DNA of 30,981 bases from Colimorpha sp045591485 (GTDB lineage: Bacteria; Bacteroidota; Bacteroidia; Bacteroidales; P3), in NCBI GenBank assembly GCA_045591485.1, contig JAZNSV010000059.1, forward strand, positions 1-30,981, read 5' to 3'. Below, piece by piece: positions 17,692 to 25,984 of the stretch (its first letter is position 1; each line of letters starts with the position of its first letter). A program made the position numbers and the translations under genes. A model generated the notes under the pieces. It was given only the letters and a program-made list of their open reading frames with translations. It ran no database searches and was not told the DNA's origin.

Positions 17692-18960
17692 ATGGAAGAC
17701 AACACACAAGAAAACAGCTCCGCACGCCGCGGACGCAACGGAATCAAACTATTGGTTATCTGCGGACTCTGCATCCTGCTGCTCATCCCGTGGCTCTTCA
17801 TTCGCAGCATGATCGACGAGCGAGGCAACACCGAGTCGGTGGCCGAACAGGAGGTCTACGACAAGTGGGGCGGTCCGCAGCTGGTGACAGGCCCTTGCAT
17901 CAAGGTCTATACCGACAAGAACGAGACCTCGTATTCTCTGATGCCCGATGTGCTCGACATTACGGCCGAAGCCACGACGCGCACCCTCAGCCGCGGCATC
18001 TACGACTTCACCGTCTACGACGCAGACGTGGTGCTGCGCGGCAGCTTTGCCCTGCCGCCTACCCTCAGCGAGGCTCAGCACCAACGGCTGGCACACAACA
18101 GTTGGCGCATGGCGGTTGACCTTAGTTCGTTGAAAGGGCTGACCGACAACCCGACGGTCAGAGTCGGCGGCCACGAGGTGCCGACGGCGGCACTGACCTT
18201 CGAAGGCTCGCGCCTGCTGTGGACGGTCGACGTGCAGCCTCTGCTCGACGGCGGCACCATCGAATACGAGATACATCTGCCTCTGCGTGGAGCCAACAGC
18301 CTCGATTTCACCCCCATGGGCAACACCACGACGGTGCGGATGCATTCCGACTGCGCCACACCGTCGTTCGGCGGCAACTTCCTGCCGACCGAGCGCGACG
18401 TGCGCGGCGACGGCTTCGATGCCGAATGGCGCGTACTGGCTATCAACCGCAGCTTTCCGCAGGTGCTGTCGAAGGACAGCTGGCACATGGTCAACGACAA
18501 CACCATCGGAGTCGAGCTGCGCCGCCCGGTGGAGCAGTATCAGCAGAACGAACGGGCCGTGAAGTATGCCTTCCTCATCGTGTTGCTCACCTTCGCGGTG
18601 GTCTTCTTCGTCGAGGTGCGCCGCGAACAGCCTATTCATCCGGTGCAGTACATGCTTATCGGCATAGCCATCATGCTGTTCTACACCCTTTTGCTCTCGT
18701 TCTCCGAGCATCTGTCATTCCTCGTGGCCTATCTCATTGCGTCGGCGATGACAGCCACGATGCTGGGCTGCTACCTGGGAACAATAATGCGGTCGTGGCA
18801 TGTGGGCATGCTGATAGGAGGCATGCTGGCTGCGCTGTATGCCTTCATCTATGTGCTGCTTCAGATTGAGAGCTATGCCCTGCTGGTTGGCAGCGTCGGA
18901 TTGTTCGTTGTGCTGGCTGTAGCCATGGCGGCATCACGCAAGATCAACTGGTACCGCTAA
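17692..18960 (+). CDS. CreD family inner-membrane protein
   Basis: A 422-residue CreD-family protein. One membrane span at about 17-39 is followed by an extracytoplasmic beta-rich region (about 45-285) with the family pattern, such as GGPQLVTGPCIKV near its start and FGGNFLPTERDVRGDGFDAEW, FPQVL and DSWHMV later. About five spans fill the C-terminal third, starting AVKYAFLIVLLTFAVVFFVEV and including PVQYMLIGIAIMLFYTLLLSFSEH. In enterobacteria creD is controlled by CreBC and affects envelope stress and beta-lactam response; in Bacteroidota it often follows a small winged-helix regulator, as here. The stop overlaps the convergent lipoprotein gene's stop by 4 bases. Confidence 0.93.
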   Translation: MEDNTQENSSARRGRNGIKLLVICGLCILLLIPWLFIRSMIDERGNTESVAEQEVYDKWGGPQLVTGPCIKVYTDKNETSYSLMPDVLDITAEATTRTLSRGIYDFTVYDADVVLRGSFALPPTLSEAQHQRLAHNSWRMAVDLSSLKGLTDNPTVRVGGHEVPTAALTFEGSRLLWTVDVQPLLDGGTIEYEIHLPLRGANSLDFTPMGNTTTVRMHSDCATPSFGGNFLPTERDVRGDGFDAEWRVLAINRSFPQVLSKDSWHMVNDNTIGVELRRPVEQYQQNERAVKYAFLIVLLTFAVVFFVEVRREQPIHPVQYMLIGIAIMLFYTLLLSFSEHLSFLVAYLIASAMTATMLGCYLGTIMRSWHVGMLIGGMLAALYAFIYVLLQIESYALLVGSVGLFVVLAVAMAASRKINWYR

Positions 18961-19475
18961 TGCACGGATTGCTCTCTGCGTCGGTAGGCGCGACAGGTGT
19001 AGGTGGCCGTCTGGCGGTCGTAGTCTACGGAGACGATATATCGTTCGTAGATGCGCGCCAACATCCAGTCGGCCACCCTCGCTTCGTCGGTGCTGACGAG
19101 CGTCAAGGTGTCGGTGTAGGCTGCCGAGTCGCGGGCGTTGCCGAGCGAGTCGGCACCAATAACGATATGTCCATCGAGGCGTGCCTGATCGAGCAATATA
19201 AGCATGGAGGCGACACCTTGGCTGACGTGCGGTTCCGGCCAGTCGCGGGCGTTCTGCCTGCTGTCCGATTCGGACACGCGCGAGGAGCGGTCGGTGCTGC
19301 CGTTGCCGTAGCTGATATCGAATCCGGCCTTGTTGTCAAAGTCACCGATGACGTATCCGCCCGGATTGGCGGTGCGGTCGGTCACATAGACGGGTACAAG
19401 CATCATTTCGTAGCAACTGCTCAGCATCAGGCATGCCGCGGCAGATATGAATATGGTGAGGTGTTTGTGTTTCAT
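18957..19475 (-). CDS. Lipoprotein, last gene of the sigma factor operon
   Basis: A 172-residue predicted lipoprotein with lipobox LSSC (Cys 21) after a short hydrophobic leader. The mature part has no family I recognise. It contains a Ser/Asp/Arg-rich segment (STDRSSRVSESDSRQNARDW) and an alpha/beta C-terminal half with DWMLARIYERYIVSVDYD. The ATG at 19475 lies in an ATGA overlap with the upstream gene. The end overlaps the creD end head-on. Probably outer-membrane or periplasmic and regulated by the ECF sigma factor at the head of the operon. Confidence 0.75.
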   Translation of the reverse strand: MKHKHLTIFISAAACLMLSSCYEMMLVPVYVTDRTANPGGYVIGDFDNKAGFDISYGNGSTDRSSRVSESDSRQNARDWPEPHVSQGVASMLILLDQARLDGHIVIGADSLGNARDSAAYTDTLTLVSTDEARVADWMLARIYERYIVSVDYDRQTATYTCRAYRRREQSVH

Positions 19476-19873
19476 TGTTTGATTAGTTGCAGATGGTGTC
19501 GTATAAGGGCTTGCATCTGGCGTTCGTCGGCCGCCTCGACGATGCAGAGCGACTGCCGTCCGGGCATGCAGAAGAGATAGCGTCCGGCACTGTCGGTCCA
19601 TACCGTGAGCTGGTGTCCGTCAGACGGAATGCCGAATTCTGCCTGCATCCAGTCCCATCCGGTGCTGTCATGGGCTTCGATGGTGACCACGTCGACGGCC
19701 ACACTGTCGTCGATCACGTAGTCGCGCACAAGACCCACACGCACATCGGAGCGCTGGGCATAGCGCCCATAGAGGCTGTCGCTGGGTGGAGAGGCGGGCC
19801 AAAGGTGCCATACCGTGACGGCGCCCAAGGCCAGCACCAAAAGCGCAGCGGTTATTATGAACAAGCGTTTCAT
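19472..19873 (-). CDS. Single-span membrane protein of the sigma factor operon
   Basis: A 133-residue protein with one N-terminal membrane anchor (MKRLFIITAALLVLALGAVTVWHLW) and a periplasmic domain of about 105 residues containing VAVDVVTIEAHDSTGWDWMQAEFGIPSDGH. I do not recognise a family. Two Cys (LFCMPGRQSLCIV) are 8 residues apart and could form a disulfide. It overlaps both neighbours by 4 bases. It could sense envelope state or be an effector; nothing in the sequence decides between these. Confidence 0.72.
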   Translation of the reverse strand: MKRLFIITAALLVLALGAVTVWHLWPASPPSDSLYGRYAQRSDVRVGLVRDYVIDDSVAVDVVTIEAHDSTGWDWMQAEFGIPSDGHQLTVWTDSAGRYLFCMPGRQSLCIVEAADERQMQALIRHHLQLIKQ

Positions 19874-20160
19874 CGCGCAGTGAGTATTTCTGTTGCACAC
19901 GCCACAACCTGTGCGTCGGCGCCGGGCTCGTTGCACACCACCGGCGGCACCTGCCTGGGCGGCAGAACGGCGGCATAGGCCGCAGGTGCCACCAACAGAA
20001 GAGCCGCACAGGCTGCACAACTCATTCTGCGCAACGCGGTGCACCATCTGTCGAGGTCGGTCGACATCTCGGCGGCCAGGGCCTCGATATGATGCCTGTC
20101 GGCGGTGCGCCGACGGGCCGCCTCGGCGTCAATCATACGCATTAATTCTTCTTCTGTCAT
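19870..20160 (-). CDS. Small single-span protein, possible anti-sigma factor
   Basis: A 96-residue protein with a charged cytoplasmic N-terminal part (1-43, MTEEELMRMIDAEAARRR), one membrane span (about 44-65) and a short periplasmic tail with two Cys (76 and 88). The topology and its place directly after the sigma gene fit an anti-sigma factor that holds the sigma at the membrane. It lacks the HxxxCxxC zinc motif of ZAS anti-sigmas and is short for the class. Its start overlaps the sigma stop by 4 bases. The anti-sigma role is inference. Confidence 0.7.
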   Translation of the reverse strand: MTEEELMRMIDAEAARRRTADRHHIEALAAEMSTDLDRWCTALRRMSCAACAALLLVAPAAYAAVLPPRQVPPVVCNEPGADAQVVACATEILTAR

Positions 20161-20639
20161 ATCTCTTTTCTCATCTTTTGTATTATCCTTTGTCGTGCCT
20201 GGCTCACGCTCGCGGCCTTGATGCCGAGGTGCCGGGCTATCTCGCTTGCCGTGTATCCGTCGAGTATCATGTCCAGTATGCGACGTTCATGGTCGGTCAG
20301 CACAGAGGCCATGTCCTCGATTTCGGCACGCAGGTTGCGGCTTTCGTCCGCCTTGGCCAGGGCTTCGTCCATAGGCACTGTCTCTACCCTGTGGCGGCGG
20401 CCGATATGCGAAAAGACGCTGCGGCATTGCAGCCTGACCCATGCCTTCTCCTGCTGCACACCCGTTCCCTCTCGTATGGTCGCCCTCCGTTGCCACATGG
20501 CCATCAGCACTTCCTGCATAAGATCGGCGCAGACCGATGCATCGCCCGATGCACGCCACCAACACAGTGCTTTTATAAGCTTTCTGTGGCGCAGCATCAT
20601 GCGGTCGAAGTCGTCGTATCGAGTCCGTTCTTCTTCCAT
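20157..20639 (-). CDS. ECF-type RNA polymerase sigma factor
   Basis: A 160-residue sigma-70 family protein of ECF size. Region 2 covers about residues 10-75 (DFDRMMLRHRKLIKALCWW, DLMQEVLMAMWQRR). Region 4 covers about 105-155, with LTDHERRILDMILDGYTASEIARHLGIKAASVSQARQRI as its helix-turn-helix. The ATG at 20639 is preferred; an in-frame GTG three codons earlier (20648) is possible. No TAnnTTTG box is visible upstream (20640-20760), so the operon may be read from its own ECF-type promoter. It heads a four-gene run whose genes all overlap by 4 bases, all encoding envelope proteins. Confidence 0.93.
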   Translation of the reverse strand: MEEERTRYDDFDRMMLRHRKLIKALCWWRASGDASVCADLMQEVLMAMWQRRATIREGTGVQQEKAWVRLQCRSVFSHIGRRHRVETVPMDEALAKADESRNLRAEIEDMASVLTDHERRILDMILDGYTASEIARHLGIKAASVSQARQRIIQKMRKEI

Positions 20640-20754
20640 CGGTTTCACCTGCTGTATACCTAACTAATAACCACCTTCCGGGGTGATTCTATACACAGCC
20701 TTGTTTTGATTTAACATCTTTTAACATACCTTAAGTTCAACTCATAAATGCAAC

Positions 20755-20771
20755 GATCTGGTTAGCAGATC
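20755..20771. other. Inverted repeat at the DUF1294 gene stop
   Basis: GATCTG and CAGATC flank GTTAG, a 6-5-6 inverted repeat containing the end of the DUF1294 gene. There is no T run after it on the minus strand, so a terminator is doubtful. Confidence 0.3.
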
Positions 20772-21115
20772 ACAAACAATATTATCAGCACCACCTGCAC
20801 CGCCAGCATCAAAGGTATGCCTATAGTGAATTTTCTGTGACGTGTTTTGTGACGGAAGATGTGCATGGCAAGGATGGCGCCGAGGGAGCCTCCGAGGGCG
20901 GCAAGAAGCATGAGTGTGGCCTCCGGCGTACGGCGCCGGGCATGCTTGATTCGCTTGCCGCGACGGCGTTTCCTTCCCCTGGTCTTGCGGGTAAGGATTT
21001 TGCGTGGAGCAGCTTTGGGGTCGATATTCTCCTCCTTCCACTTGTCGTGACCATAGGATACGAATGTCAGCAGGTTTATGGTCAATAGGTAATGTATGAC
21101 TACCGACACACTCAT
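20762..21115 (-). CDS. DUF1294 family membrane protein with a basic insert
   Basis: A 117-residue protein. The N-terminal span ends LLTFVSYGHDKW and the C-terminal part reads RRTPEATLMLLAALGGSLGAILAMHIFRHKTRHRKF followed by a last span, which are DUF1294 hallmarks. Relatives are usually about 85-95 residues with a short linker. Here residues about 30-64 form a highly basic insert (ILTRKTRGRKRRRGKRIKHA). The ATG at 21115 is chosen; the open frame extends upstream but passes through the promoter at 21134-21141. Function of the family is unknown; the insert could bind nucleic acid or acidic lipid at the membrane. Confidence 0.85.
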   Translation of the reverse strand: MSVSVVIHYLLTINLLTFVSYGHDKWKEENIDPKAAPRKILTRKTRGRKRRRGKRIKHARRRTPEATLMLLAALGGSLGAILAMHIFRHKTRHRKFTIGIPLMLAVQVVLIILFVIC

Positions 21116-21133
21116 TTGATCATATTTTTGCTG

Positions 21134-21141
21134 CAAAAGTA
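21134..21141 (-). promoter_or_regulatory. -7 box of the DUF1294 gene
   Basis: TACTTTTG on the minus strand, 19 bases before the ATG at 21115, matches TAnnTTTG. Confidence 0.65.
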
Positions 21142-21148
21142 CACTTTT

Positions 21149-21179
21149 TTTGTCACCTTTGGGAAAATGATTACTTTTG
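21149..21179 (+). promoter_or_regulatory. Promoter of the DUF5692-like gene
   Basis: TTTG at 21149-21152, a 19-base spacer and TACTTTTG at 21172-21179 match the Bacteroidota consensus in both boxes and spacing. The leader to the ATG at 21272 is about 85 bases, purine- and A-rich. Confidence 0.75.
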
Positions 21180-21271
21180 CAAAACGGACGGCAACAGATA
21201 AAAAAGGCCGACATCAAAGAAAATCAGATTGATAGAAAACAACAACAAACAATAATTAAAACCAAAAAACT

Positions 21272-22363
21272 ATGTTCTTTCAAGTTTATGGGGCCAATGC
21301 CCTTATCCAATGGGGGATGCTGCTGGTGGTACTGGCAGGCCTGATTCTCTGGAACGAATTTGCACGCCGCACCAAGATGGGCGGTGCCATCACATTCTTC
21401 GTCATCCCGGTTCTGCTGACAGTCTACTTCGTGGCCATCGCCATCGGTGCCCACAGCGGTGCCGAGTGGGCGCTGAACAACCAGACCCACATCTACATGA
21501 ACGGCTGGTTCCACTACGCCAAGCTCTATGCCGCCCTCACCGGCTGCATCGGCTTCATGATGATCAAATACAAATGGGGTATCGGCTCCAAGCACTGGTT
21601 CAAACCCTTCCCTTTCATCATCGTGGCTATCAATATTCTGATTGCCGTGGTCTCCGACTTCGAGAGCGCCGTCATGGGCTGGAACAAGTGGTGGCTCAGC
21701 AGCGAGGGCGTGTGGCTCTTCGGCGGCTGGCACAACGTCTTCAACGGCCTGGCCGGTCTGTTCAACATCTTCTGCATGACCGCCTGGTGGAATGTCTACT
21801 CGTCGAAGGACAAGAAGGACATGATCTGGGCCGACATGACGTGGGTCTACATCGTGGTCTACGACATCTGGAACTTCGCCTACACCTACAACTGCCTGCC
21901 CACCCACAGCTGGTACTGCGGCATCGCCCTGCTGCTGGCTCCGACGGTGGCTGCCCTGCTGTGGAACCGCGGCGGCTGGATCCAGAACCGCGCCAACACA
22001 CTGGCCATCTGGTGCATGTTCGCCCAGGTGTTCCCCCTCTTCCAGGAGACCTTCAAGGACGGCCGCCAGTGGTTCAGCTGGGCTGTGCTGCCGGTGCAGT
22101 ATCCCGACGGCATCGAGACCGTCAAGCAGCTCTATGAGGTGGCCGGTGGCGAAGCCGCCACTGTGGGCACCACAGTCGGCACCGTGGCCGCCAACCCCAC
22201 GATGATGACCGTCATTAGCGCCCTGGCCTTGGTGACCAACATCATCGCCTTCGGCTACATCATGTACACCGCCAAGAAGCGCCACATCACCCCCTACAAG
22301 GAGGACGTCTTCATCAACCAGAAGTACTACAAAGACGCCATGGCCCGCGCCGACGTCGATTAA
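21272..22363 (+). CDS. Multi-span membrane protein, probable DUF5692 family
   Basis: A 363-residue protein with about eight or nine hydrophobic spans and many Trp residues. Distinct segments are GANALIQWGMLLVVLAGLILWNEFARRTKMGG, LLSSEGVWLFGGWHN-type aromatic loops (residues around 140-155), and WVYIVVYDIWNFAYTYNCLPTHSWYCG. I recall this pattern as DUF5692, a family of unknown function; the assignment is from memory and not certain. A consensus promoter, a long A-rich leader, a strong terminator and very regular codon use suggest a well-expressed single-gene unit. Transport is likely but the substrate cannot be read from sequence. Confidence 0.75.
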   Translation: MFFQVYGANALIQWGMLLVVLAGLILWNEFARRTKMGGAITFFVIPVLLTVYFVAIAIGAHSGAEWALNNQTHIYMNGWFHYAKLYAALTGCIGFMMIKYKWGIGSKHWFKPFPFIIVAINILIAVVSDFESAVMGWNKWWLSSEGVWLFGGWHNVFNGLAGLFNIFCMTAWWNVYSSKDKKDMIWADMTWVYIVVYDIWNFAYTYNCLPTHSWYCGIALLLAPTVAALLWNRGGWIQNRANTLAIWCMFAQVFPLFQETFKDGRQWFSWAVLPVQYPDGIETVKQLYEVAGGEAATVGTTVGTVAANPTMMTVISALALVTNIIAFGYIMYTAKKRHITPYKEDVFINQKYYKDAMARADVD

Positions 22364-22383
22364 CCGATGCGACCGAATACAAA

Positions 22384-22418
22384 GGGGGATACCTCAAAAA
22401 AGGGTATCCCCCTTTTTT
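22384..22418 (+). terminator. Rho-independent terminator of the DUF5692-like gene
   Basis: GGGGGATACC at 22384-22393 pairs with GGTATCCCCC at 22403-22412, followed by six Ts at 22413-22418. It lies 20 bases after the stop and also separates the convergent regulator gene ending at 22420. Confidence 0.93.
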
Positions 22419-22419
22419 A

Positions 22420-22710
22420 TTATCTCCCGACAGCAACGTATTTCTTCAGCGCTTTGACATAGCTACGGAAGGCTTCGGTGCCTACTGGCGTTATCCGGCA
22501 GGCGGTGCGTGGCATCTTGCCTTTGAACCCTTTCTCCACGCTGATGTAGCCCGCCTCCGAGAGTTTGTCGATCTGCACGCTCAGGTTGCCGGAGGTGGCG
22601 CCGGTCTGCTCCTTGAGGTAGGTGAAGTCGGCCTCGTCGACACCGACCAGCAGCGACATGATGGCCAGGCGCAGCTCCGAGTGCAGAAGTGGATCCAGTT
22701 TCGGCAGCAT
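22420..22710 (-). CDS. Winged-helix transcriptional regulator (HTH_34 type), module 2
   Basis: A 96-residue protein with the same layout as 17330-17629: DPLLHSELRLAIMSLLVGVDEADFTYLKEQTGATSGNLSVQIDKLSEAGYISVEKGFKGKMPRTACRITPVGTEAFRSYVKALKKY. The recognition helix is probably TSGNLSVQIDKLSEAGY and the wing is KGFKGKMPRTACRI. It starts 3 bases after the membrane-protein gene and is co-transcribed with it. Likely an autorepressor acting on the ATAAAC/GTTTAT sites at 23424-23446 (inference). Confidence 0.9.
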   Translation of the reverse strand: MLPKLDPLLHSELRLAIMSLLVGVDEADFTYLKEQTGATSGNLSVQIDKLSEAGYISVEKGFKGKMPRTACRITPVGTEAFRSYVKALKKYVAVGR

Positions 22711-22713
22711 GGC

Positions 22714-23331
22714 TTATCGGTATTGACGTTTGACAAGCAAGCCCGTGGCCATCAGCACCACTCCAGCGAAAGTGAAGATGAACATCTGCTCGTAGCCGAG
22801 GCCCAGAATGTAGTAGATGGCCAGGCCGCCGATGCCGGTGATGAAGCCAGCAATCTTCATTGTCCAATTCTTCAATGCAACGCCGCAGGCACATTCGGCC
22901 AGACCGAAGATGAGGACAAGCTCGGCCGAAAGGCCCGCCATAGAAACCAAGGTTCTTATTATGCTTGTCCCCAGCTTGGAGAAAATAAGGGTGAAGGCGG
23001 CCACAGCACAGGAGAAGATGCCAAACGATGTCCAGATGCCCTGCGTGATGCGGCTCACGTCGTTCTGCACATGTGTTTCAGTGTCTTTGCGACTCATCAG
23101 TCGTGCCAGCAGGAACCCGACAACGGGCATGGCGAACCACAGACAGCCCCATGCAGGCTTGTCGGTCAGCTTCCATAGTAAATAGACAAGGAGCGAGAAG
23201 ACCGTCAGCAGTACACCCCACAGGATGTAGTACTTTCCGCTTCGGCGCGTAATCTCGCGTCGACTGCTGTTGAGCGTCTCGGTGATGAGCGACAGGCTCT
23301 CTTGGGCCGTCATTTCTTTGTTCTGTTCCAT
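22714..23331 (-). CDS. Integral membrane protein paired with a winged-helix regulator (module 2)
   Basis: A 205-residue protein: a charged helical N-terminus (MEQNKEMTAQESLSLITETLNSSRREITRRS) and about six spans, beginning YYILWGVLLTVFSLLVYLLW and ending IFTFAGVVLMATGLLVKRQYR. It matches module 1 (16698-17333) in size, topology and pairing, though sequence identity is not obvious. No enzyme motif is seen. Likely co-regulated with and perhaps controlling the following regulator. Confidence 0.82.
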   Translation of the reverse strand: MEQNKEMTAQESLSLITETLNSSRREITRRSGKYYILWGVLLTVFSLLVYLLWKLTDKPAWGCLWFAMPVVGFLLARLMSRKDTETHVQNDVSRITQGIWTSFGIFSCAVAAFTLIFSKLGTSIIRTLVSMAGLSAELVLIFGLAECACGVALKNWTMKIAGFITGIGGLAIYYILGLGYEQMFIFTFAGVVLMATGLLVKRQYR

Positions 23332-23418
23332 TTTTTTTAATGTTTAATCTGTTCAACATTGTTTAAATTACGTTGTGATGCCTGGCTTTGTTGCGCAACA
23401 TTTTCAAGAATCACGGTG

Positions 23419-23449
23419 CAAAGATAAACAAGTTTATGAAATAAACAAG
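23419..23449 (-). promoter_or_regulatory. Promoter of module 2 with overlapping operator half-sites
   Basis: On the minus strand TTG (within 23446-23449), a 19-base spacer and TATCTTTG (23426-23419) form a consensus promoter. The spacer is filled by ATAAAC (23424-23429), GTTTAT (23432-23437) and ATAAAC (23441-23446), giving nested inverted repeats with 2- and 3-base gaps. A further ACAAGTTTA-like arm pairs with TAAACTTGT downstream of 23460. This layout suits repression by a dimeric winged-helix protein. Confidence 0.7.
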
Positions 23450-23580
23450 AAATATTTTTAGACTAAACTTGTATATTATTAAAATATAAATCATTGCATA
23501 TTGAAAAAACATACATTTAGCTTAAGAAAAGAGTGTGTTTTTTGGCAAAAAAAAAGGAGCAGAATAAAGATATTTGGATG

Positions 23581-24171
23581 TCATTGACCATGCTCGAGAA
23601 TCCCCACCTCCTGCATCAGGCGACGGTAGTAGGCGGCTTTCTCCTCCAGCTTCATGGGGTAGGCGCGCGAGGAGGAGGGCATGCGCCAAAGACGCATCGG
23701 GCGGCCTGCGATTGCAAACTCATTGCAGGCACCCATCTTCGGCACGGGGACGCCGTAGTCGTCGGTGAGTACCGAGAAACTTTTCTGCCCGGTGCAGACG
23801 ATATCGTGGCACAGCGGCAAGCTGGCCAGCAGGGCGGCGATGTCGGTTCTCTCGACGATTTCGAGGTCTTTGTCCGACGCGTTGCCGCTCAGTCGGCGAA
23901 CGGCCGTGGCGGTGTCGTAGATGGCAATGCCACGCTCTTCGAGCAATGTTTGAATGTGTGATTGCTTGAATGTGTTAGTGCTTTCGTCCACCAGCCGCTG
24001 GCTGTCGCCGAAGAATACCAGTCCGAATATCTCCCACATCTGGTTTGTCCTATTTGGATAGAAGAAGTCCATGCACCAGCGCTTGCGCGGCGGCGGGAAG
24101 CTGCCCAGCATCAGCAGACGCGCATTAGCGGGCAGGAAGGGTTGCAGCGGGTGGCGTTCAATCTCCGGCAT
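23581..24171 (-). CDS. Uracil-DNA glycosylase superfamily protein (HDG-like)
   Basis: A 196-residue DNA repair glycosylase candidate. The first motif reads LMLGSFPPPRKRW, with DFFYPNRTNQMWEIFG following, and the second reads MPSSSRAY; these resemble GSFPS and LPSTSPA of family 6 hypoxanthine-DNA glycosylases rather than classical uracil glycosylases. VERTDIAALLASLPLCHDIVCTGQKSF fits the central Rossmann-like part. Substrate (deaminated adenine or uracil) cannot be fixed from sequence. It starts 4 bases after the nucleoside-hydrolase gene and is the last gene of the run. Confidence 0.85.
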   Translation of the reverse strand: MPEIERHPLQPFLPANARLLMLGSFPPPRKRWCMDFFYPNRTNQMWEIFGLVFFGDSQRLVDESTNTFKQSHIQTLLEERGIAIYDTATAVRRLSGNASDKDLEIVERTDIAALLASLPLCHDIVCTGQKSFSVLTDDYGVPVPKMGACNEFAIAGRPMRLWRMPSSSRAYPMKLEEKAAYYRRLMQEVGILEHGQ

Positions 24172-24175
24172 AACT

Positions 24176-25189
24176 TCAGTGCATACGGTTGACGGTGCGA
24201 ATCTTGTCGAGCATCATGGCTACCCAGGCCGAGTCGCCGGGCAGCTGGTAGCGGCAGTTGCCGTCGGCCGAGGGGGTGAACACCGTTTCGGCCTTGGGGG
24301 TGAGGCCGACGGTGCCTCGCTCTGACAGCGAGAAGAGCCCGTCACCCTCGACGGCGCCAATCACCGACAGCGGATCCCACATCATCTGGCCCGTGTGGGT
24401 GTTGCAGCGCAGGTATACCTGCTTGATGGGGTGTATGTCGGTCCAGTCGATGTCGGCCACGACGGTGTCGGGCACGTACTCGATGATGTCGCCCACCTCG
24501 CCGGGCGAGAAGACGATGTCGACCTCGCGGGGCCACAGGCGGAAAAAAGTCTGCGCAAAGTCGGGCCCCACCACCAGGTTGTAGCATGTGCCGAGGGTGT
24601 CGCCAAAGGAGCCGCCCTGCATGTAGAGGCATTTGACCTTCTGTCGCACCAGCTCGACGCCGCTGAGGGGCGAATACTCGTCGCCCTTCGACTCGAGCAG
24701 CTGCGCCAGGCTGGTGACGAAGCCCACACTGACTATAGTCACCGAATGGTCGGGCTCGGCGGCCAGCAGACGCCGGTAGAGCTGCCACCCGTCGGGATAG
24801 GGCGGCATATTGGTGCGGTCGAACATGGGGCTGCCGCCGTCGCCGCACCAGCTGGCCATATCGCGGTAGTCGATCCACACGTAGGGGGTGTCTATGCCCT
24901 CTTGCACCAGCCCTATAGGCAGGTCGCCGTGGCCGAAGTAGGTGTTCATCACATCGGCCACTGCGGCGCAATCCTCGCCCTCGCGGTCCACCACCACGCC
25001 CAGCAGGCGGCAGCGCCCCTCGTCGTGATAGCGGTAGAGCATCTCCAGGGCGAAGAGGTCGTCGGTCGACGATCCGAGGTCGGTATCGTAGATGACCGCC
25101 ACCGGCGTGGTAGCGGGCACGTCGGTCTTGTTCTTGGTGCACGACAGCAGCACCATGCACAGGCAAACAAACAGCAGCGTCTTTCTCAT
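24176..25189 (-). CDS. Nucleoside hydrolase-family lipoprotein
   Basis: A 337-residue protein with lipobox LLSC (Cys 17), so it is exported and lipid-anchored. The N-terminal calcium motif is VIYDTDLGSSTDDLFALEML, comparable to DTDIGNDVDD of relatives but with Ser-Ser in place of Asn-Asp; the final DD (43-44) is kept. The substrate region includes VTIVSVGFVTSLAQLLESKG, and MMWDPLSVIGAV supplies the C-terminal Asp. Family members cleave the N-glycosidic bond of nucleosides; here this would occur in the periplasm or at the surface, as in nucleoside scavenging. It follows the TSCPD gene by 9 bases. Confidence 0.88.
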   Translation of the reverse strand: MRKTLLFVCLCMVLLSCTKNKTDVPATTPVAVIYDTDLGSSTDDLFALEMLYRYHDEGRCRLLGVVVDREGEDCAAVADVMNTYFGHGDLPIGLVQEGIDTPYVWIDYRDMASWCGDGGSPMFDRTNMPPYPDGWQLYRRLLAAEPDHSVTIVSVGFVTSLAQLLESKGDEYSPLSGVELVRQKVKCLYMQGGSFGDTLGTCYNLVVGPDFAQTFFRLWPREVDIVFSPGEVGDIIEYVPDTVVADIDWTDIHPIKQVYLRCNTHTGQMMWDPLSVIGAVEGDGLFSLSERGTVGLTPKAETVFTPSADGNCRYQLPGDSAWVAMMLDKIRTVNRMH

Positions 25190-25198
25190 GATATAAAA

Positions 25199-25453
25199 CT
25201 ATTTGGCAAGTATTTCGTTCAGCGCCAGCGCCAACTGGTCGGGGCAGCTGGTGTCTTTCCACCCGCAACGTATGCCCTGCAGGCGGTCGCGCACTTCGGC
25301 GGCGGGCATGTCCTCCACCAGGCGGCCTATGCCCTGCAGGTTGCCGTCGCAGCCGCCGAGGTACTGCACGTTGTGTATACGACCTTGGTCGTCGATGTCG
25401 AAATCTATCTGCACCGAGCAGGTGCCGTGGGTTTGATAGGTTTGGTGTTGCAT
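25199..25453 (-). CDS. TSCPD domain protein (TIGR03905-like)
   Basis: An 84-residue protein: YQTHGTCSVQIDFDIDDQGRIHNVQYLGGCDGNLQGIGRLVEDMPAAEVRDRLQGIRCGWKDTSCPDQLALAL. The terminal TSCPDQLA and four Cys (GTCS, GGCDGN, IRCG, TSCPD) define the TSCPD group, whose founding members are the C-terminal zinc-binding parts of B12-type ribonucleotide reductases. Stand-alone copies are common and uncharacterised. Length is typical. The gene is in a tight run with ybaK and the nucleoside hydrolase. Confidence 0.93.
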   Translation of the reverse strand: MQHQTYQTHGTCSVQIDFDIDDQGRIHNVQYLGGCDGNLQGIGRLVEDMPAAEVRDRLQGIRCGWKDTSCPDQLALALNEILAK

Positions 25454-25480
25454 GTCGGTGATAGGTGTGTTTGGTGACTA

Positions 25481-25960
25481 TTACTGTACAATGAGGTCGG
25501 CCACCGCGCCGCGGGCGGCGCGGACCAGGTCTTGCGGGGCCAGGCAGAACTGCAGGCCGCGCTGCCCGGCGCTGCAGAAGACATGGTCATAATTCATTAT
25601 GCTTTCGTGGAACCACGTCGGCAGCGCCTTCTTCATGCCTATGGGCGAGCAGCCGCCGCGGATGTAGCCCGTGAGGGGGAGCAGCTCCTTGACGTGTATC
25701 ATCTCCACCTTCTTGTTGCCCGTCACGCGGGCGGCCTTCTTCAGGTCCACCTCCTCGGCACCTGGTATCACGCAGACGAAGAGGCCGAGCCGGTCGCCCC
25801 GTAGCACCAGCGTCTTGAACAGCCGCTCTATGGGCTGCCCCAGCTGCGCGGCGATATGTTCGGCGCCGAGGTCGTTCTCGTCGACCTCGTAGGGGATGAG
25901 TTCGTAGGCTATCTTCTGCTGGTCGAGCAGCCGCGCGGCGTTGGTCTTGCTTATCTTCAT
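25481..25960 (-). CDS. YbaK/EbsC-type Cys-tRNA(Pro)/Cys-tRNA(Cys) deacylase
   Basis: A 159-residue YbaK-like protein that hydrolyses mischarged tRNA, chiefly Cys-tRNA(Pro), in trans. Family marks are KTNAARLLDQQKIAYELIPYEV, IERLFKTLVLRGDR with the key Lys, LKKAARVTGNKKVEM, and GYIRGGCSPIGMKK with the GxxSP loop. The ATG at 25960 was chosen; the open frame extends to 25999 into the hairpin. It is 61 bases downstream of a tRNA-Ala gene, and no TAnnTTTG promoter is visible in that gap, so it may be transcribed from the tRNA promoter. Confidence 0.94.
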   Translation of the reverse strand: MKISKTNAARLLDQQKIAYELIPYEVDENDLGAEHIAAQLGQPIERLFKTLVLRGDRLGLFVCVIPGAEEVDLKKAARVTGNKKVEMIHVKELLPLTGYIRGGCSPIGMKKALPTWFHESIMNYDHVFCSAGQRGLQFCLAPQDLVRAARGAVADLIVQ

Positions 25961-25984
25961 TTGCGTTGTCCTTTTTATACCACG